NCBI GenBank assembly: GCA_016748015.1
Contig: JAAOMT010000752.1
Span: forward strand, 70,976 to 134,975
Reading direction: 5' to 3'
From: Geosiphon pyriformis
Taxonomy: Eukaryota; Glomeromycota; Glomeromycetes; Archaeosporales; Geosiphonaceae
Length of the DNA: 64,000 nucleotides
Positions 61,368-64,000 of the stretch are shown here, piece after piece. Below the pieces are notes generated by a model. It was not told the origin of the DNA. It ran no database searches and saw only the letters and a list, made by a program, of their open reading frames with translations. The first letter of the stretch is position 1. Each line of letters starts with the position of its first letter. Position numbers and translations under genes: made by a program.

Positions 61368-62794
61368 CACTATTACCAGGTGAAAGCTATGGATTTGTAA
61401 CTTCTTAGCAATGACAATAGCTTTTACCTGGAACACACACATTACCATGATTATGCTACTGACTATAACATATCATGGGTGTATGGACTATTTCAGTGAA
61501 TGGAAGAGCAGAAAGGGGTATGTGATAAAGTTATTAAAAGTGAAAGAAAGTATTGTCATTATTATTTGTTTTTGGGCAAAAACCAGTCTTAGGTATTTTT
61601 AAAGAGAAAAAAGAAATCACATCTCTTTATATGTATCAAAAGCACAACCAGCAACAAGAAGTGAAACCAACTACTCAAATAAATATGTAACCAGAATTCT
61701 TTCAATTAGTCGTCAAAAGAGTGTGGTGTTCAAATGCCTGTTTTGAAAACGAAGTTATAGAAATTATAAAAGGAATTATGAAAGTCAAATATAACTGAAA
61801 TAAATTTTGCTTAAACTTTTTATTGTTAAGACCACTCTCTAACAATGTGATCCTTTATTACCTATTTTTATATTTAACAACTTGTTTGGTGAAACAAGAC
61901 TTAATGTAAAATAATGATAACACATGATTTGAAAGATTGGAAGTAATAAAACAACTTAAAATAGTGATAACAAGTAAGTAAAAGATTATAAACAATGTGA
62001 TTCCAAATGGTGATAAGGAATATGGGAAAACATACTTGAGATTGTGATAACAAGTATTTAGAGCATAGAAAGAGAAGAGAGAATGTAAAGAGTAGAGGAA
62101 AGGATGAACTGCTCACTATAAAACTATAGCGAAGAGTTGGCTCAGTATTGAACTGATACTTTCCTGAACTGACAGAGAGGCTGTATATATAGCTAAATTA
62201 CATCAGATCTACATACTATATTAGAACTATTTAAAATACATCAATTATTTATATACATTTAATTAATCAATTTATAATGAGCTTACTCAACATGTTATTT
62301 TCTCAGAGCTAGTGATTTTTAGATGATCAGATTTAGATAGCTGAATCTAGAACATTAATTGTCAATCAATGATACCAATTGTGATTATGATCAACATAAT
62401 CAGAAGTAGATCAATTGATTACATTTCTTGATAACTACTTTTAATCATTGATTGCAGATCTGGAATGTTAGATTGTTCTAATAAGGACATATAAGAATTT
62501 TGAAGCATAACAAAATCTGTTGTTATCTGATTACATGCATCAATCATTCATTTCCATTGGTGTTTCTTAGTTTGCCAAAATTTCTTTATATCCAACTTAG
62601 TTAAACTGTTGGATTGTGCCATATTTCTTTGTTGTAATTAGATTAATTGTTAATTATTTATTTCCAGATTGCCAGCTGATTTTGTTAATTAAGTGAGATA
62701 ATGTAGGCTTTTTTCGCATAATTTTGATGTTAATTTCCATTGTATGTGTTGTAATTTTTGTATTGAAAAGTGTGAAAATCTTCTGGTAACAACA
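61368..62794 (-). mobile_element. 1.4-kb insertion inside LINE ORF1
   Basis: ORF1 breaks off at CACTATTACCAG (61,368-61,379) and resumes after CTGGTAACAACA (62,783-62,794). These ends are imperfect inverted repeats (8 of 12, all mismatches transitions), in TG...CA style. On the minus strand the right part has an open, Gln/Ser-rich stretch (MAQSNSLTKLDIKKFWQTKK at about 62,620). The left part has a promoter-like TATATA box (about 62,190) followed by a pyrimidine-rich leader. It could be a large solo LTR or a non-autonomous element; the class is unresolved. Confidence 0.5.
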
Positions 62795-63111
62795 CCTTGA
62801 GGCTTCCCTAACACTTTTTTGGTTTTTATACACAAACCTTTTGGCATTTGATTAGGATCCTCTTCCACAAAAGCACCACTTTCACCATAGTCAACACTGG
62901 TTTCTTTAACCAAGCACTCCTCCTCTATGTCAATACTCTCAGACTCAGTAGTGTTATCTGTCTCTGAACTCCATGAATGAGCACCAAGAGCTTCAGTAGC
63001 AACCCCTTTATTATAAATATTCTCTGCCAATACACCTCCTTTCCTTTTCTTCCTCGATGCAACCACCTTGAAACCACCCTTAGAACCAGAAACTTTAATA
63101 GTCTTCTTCAT
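62795..63111 (-). pseudogene. LINE ORF1, copy 2, N-terminal part
   Basis: MKKTIKVSGSKGGFKVVASR, then RKKRKGGVLAENIYNK, AHSWSSETDNTTESESID, EEECLVKETSVDYGESGAFV and KTKKVLGKPQG. It is a basic then acidic, low-complexity N-terminus. The reading frame continues into the inserted DNA (VVTRRFSHF...), so the junction is seamless by chance or the boundary is a few codons off. Confidence 0.7.
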
Positions 63112-63257
63112 AACAGCAATAACAGGACCAACAGTGGCCTCATAATTGAAGAACAGTTTTGATTTATCATACTAAATAGTAAAAAACTTCTTTCGAAAAA
63201 AACTTTTGATTCTTTTTTGGGAATTTTGAACGAAGGAGAGAAAGAAGTTTATAACTT

Positions 63258-63269
63258 TTTTGTACATAT
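63258..63269. repeat. Right target-site duplication of LINE copy 2
   Basis: TTTTGTACATAT, the same as 55,090-55,101, next to the LINE 5' UTR. Confidence 0.85.
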
Positions 63270-64000
63270 AACACTGACTATTAATAATAAATAAATATAA
63301 ATAACCAAAAATTGTTATTAGACTTTGCTTTATACTTTATTAGTTAGAATAAATACATATAATTTTTCTAATCTATTAATATCTTATGAAAAAAAAACTT
63401 ATTCTATTGGCTATAATTTAAGTTTTTATATATGTAACAAATATATTGTAATTTGTTTTGCTAATAAGACATTTAAAAAAGCTGTTGTTAATTCTATTCT
63501 AGTTTTTAAGAATATAAATTTATATTGGGCTGGTTTTTCTTTGGCCTATTGTATTTAGTATAAATAATTAGATCATGTTTCTGATATATGTTCAGTGAAT
63601 AAGAATCTAGATAGTCATAGTAAAAAAATAGTCAATTTTCAAAATCAGATTTGTTTAACAAATATATATATATAAAAATAGACACTAATTGCTTATCCAG
63701 TTTTATTTAATAAAAAAACTTAGGTTCAAATTGATAATGAATCTATATTTTATTTGATATTTTCAGTTTCTTTTGGCATTAATTTATCTTTGAATGTTAA
63801 ATTTTTTCTGCTGGTTTTTCTGAAAGTAAATAACAGATTTTTTGCTCTTAAATACAGTTTTATTAATTTTATAAAATAAGTCAATAATCTGGCTAAGAGA
63901 TTAGATGAACTTGGATTAATAATTTTCTAATTTAGTTTTGGATATTAGCCATTGGTGATTTTTTTATTACAGAATTAAGAAGCAAATATAGTAATAAATA
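63258..64000 (+). pseudogene. LINE ORF1 (copy 4), plus strand, right half, runs off the window
   Basis: Continuation of the ORF1 that stops at 55,101. Reading across one copy of the duplication gives VLKKKNFVHITLTINNK. Then come TLLYTLLVRINTYNFSNLLI, SYEKKTYSIGYN, VICFANKTFKKAVVNSILVF and NLYWAGFSLAYCI, with later VNNRFFALKYSFINFI and NNLAKRLDELG. These align with GGKTCIID, RACCATVCF and the C-terminal helix region of copies 1 and 2. Strong AT drift, many stops. Confidence 0.75.

Larger units (their letters stand above)
55102..63257 (-). mobile_element. LINE copy 2, near full length, inserted in LINE copy 4
   Basis: A minus-strand non-LTR element with 3' tail at the left and 5' UTR at the right, bounded by a 12-bp duplication. 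It contains ORF2 (55,237-59,890), ORF1 (59,887-63,111) and a 1.4-kb insertion within ORF1. It keeps normal GC, so it is younger than the AT-decayed copy it split, but its ORFs contain stops. Confidence 0.85.

Noticed and set aside
1-64000. CRISPR arrays, prokaryotic operons, plasmid origins
   Set aside because: None seen; introns, LINEs and gypsy elements show a eukaryotic nuclear genome.

Overview
The window looks like nuclear DNA of an early-diverging filamentous fungus, most plausibly an arbuscular mycorrhizal (Glomeromycotina, Rhizophagus-like) genome. Reasons: very AT-rich DNA, many short GT-AG introns, dense LINE and Ty3/gypsy remains whose protein types I associate with that group, and abundant microsatellites. 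The species assignment is inference.

Layout. 1-20,580 is an AT-saturated transposon graveyard. It holds a decayed Ty3/gypsy element on the minus strand (LTR 1-592; integrase, RNase H, RT, a dUTPase domain, retropepsin and gag remains; LTR 8627-9188). A second, pol-deleted copy is fused in tandem (9189-11975). A plus-strand gypsy LTR+gag relic follows (11976-14225), then a decayed minus-strand LINE (about 15,590-20,000) carrying another gypsy LTR insertion (16,980-17,761). 20,580-33,000 is a gene island with four intron-bearing or intact protein genes: a CENP-B-type helix-turn-helix region joined to an isochorismatase-like domain (21,350-23,185, +, 7 exons); RIC8/synembryn, a G-alpha chaperone/GEF (24,540-26,730, -, 9 exons); a CPSF6/7-like RRM protein of cleavage factor I (27,532-29,795, +, 10 exons); and a glycogen-targeting PP1 regulatory subunit with a CBM21 domain (31,151-32,992, -, single exon). 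All three spliced models close in frame exon by exon. 33,000-45,100 is gene-empty, microsatellite-rich unique DNA with an 883-N assembly gap and a small GC-rich island of three consecutive hairpins. 45,100-64,000 is LINE territory: LINE copy 1 (about 45,640-52,610, -), a LINE 3' fragment, and a plus-strand decayed LINE ORF1 (53,990-55,101 and 63,258-64,000) split exactly by a near full-length minus-strand LINE (55,102-63,257). That insertion is flanked by a 12-bp target-site duplication and itself carries a 1.4-kb insertion.

The genes do not form a cluster; they are ordinary housekeeping or signalling genes plus one unusual fusion. The most interesting candidate is the fusion of a DNA-binding CENP-B/Tc5-type region to a Cys-less isochorismatase fold. 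A second theme is that every reverse transcriptase seen has lost the second Asp of its catalytic pair, as methyl-CpG-type decay of a GAC-GAN codon pair would predict.
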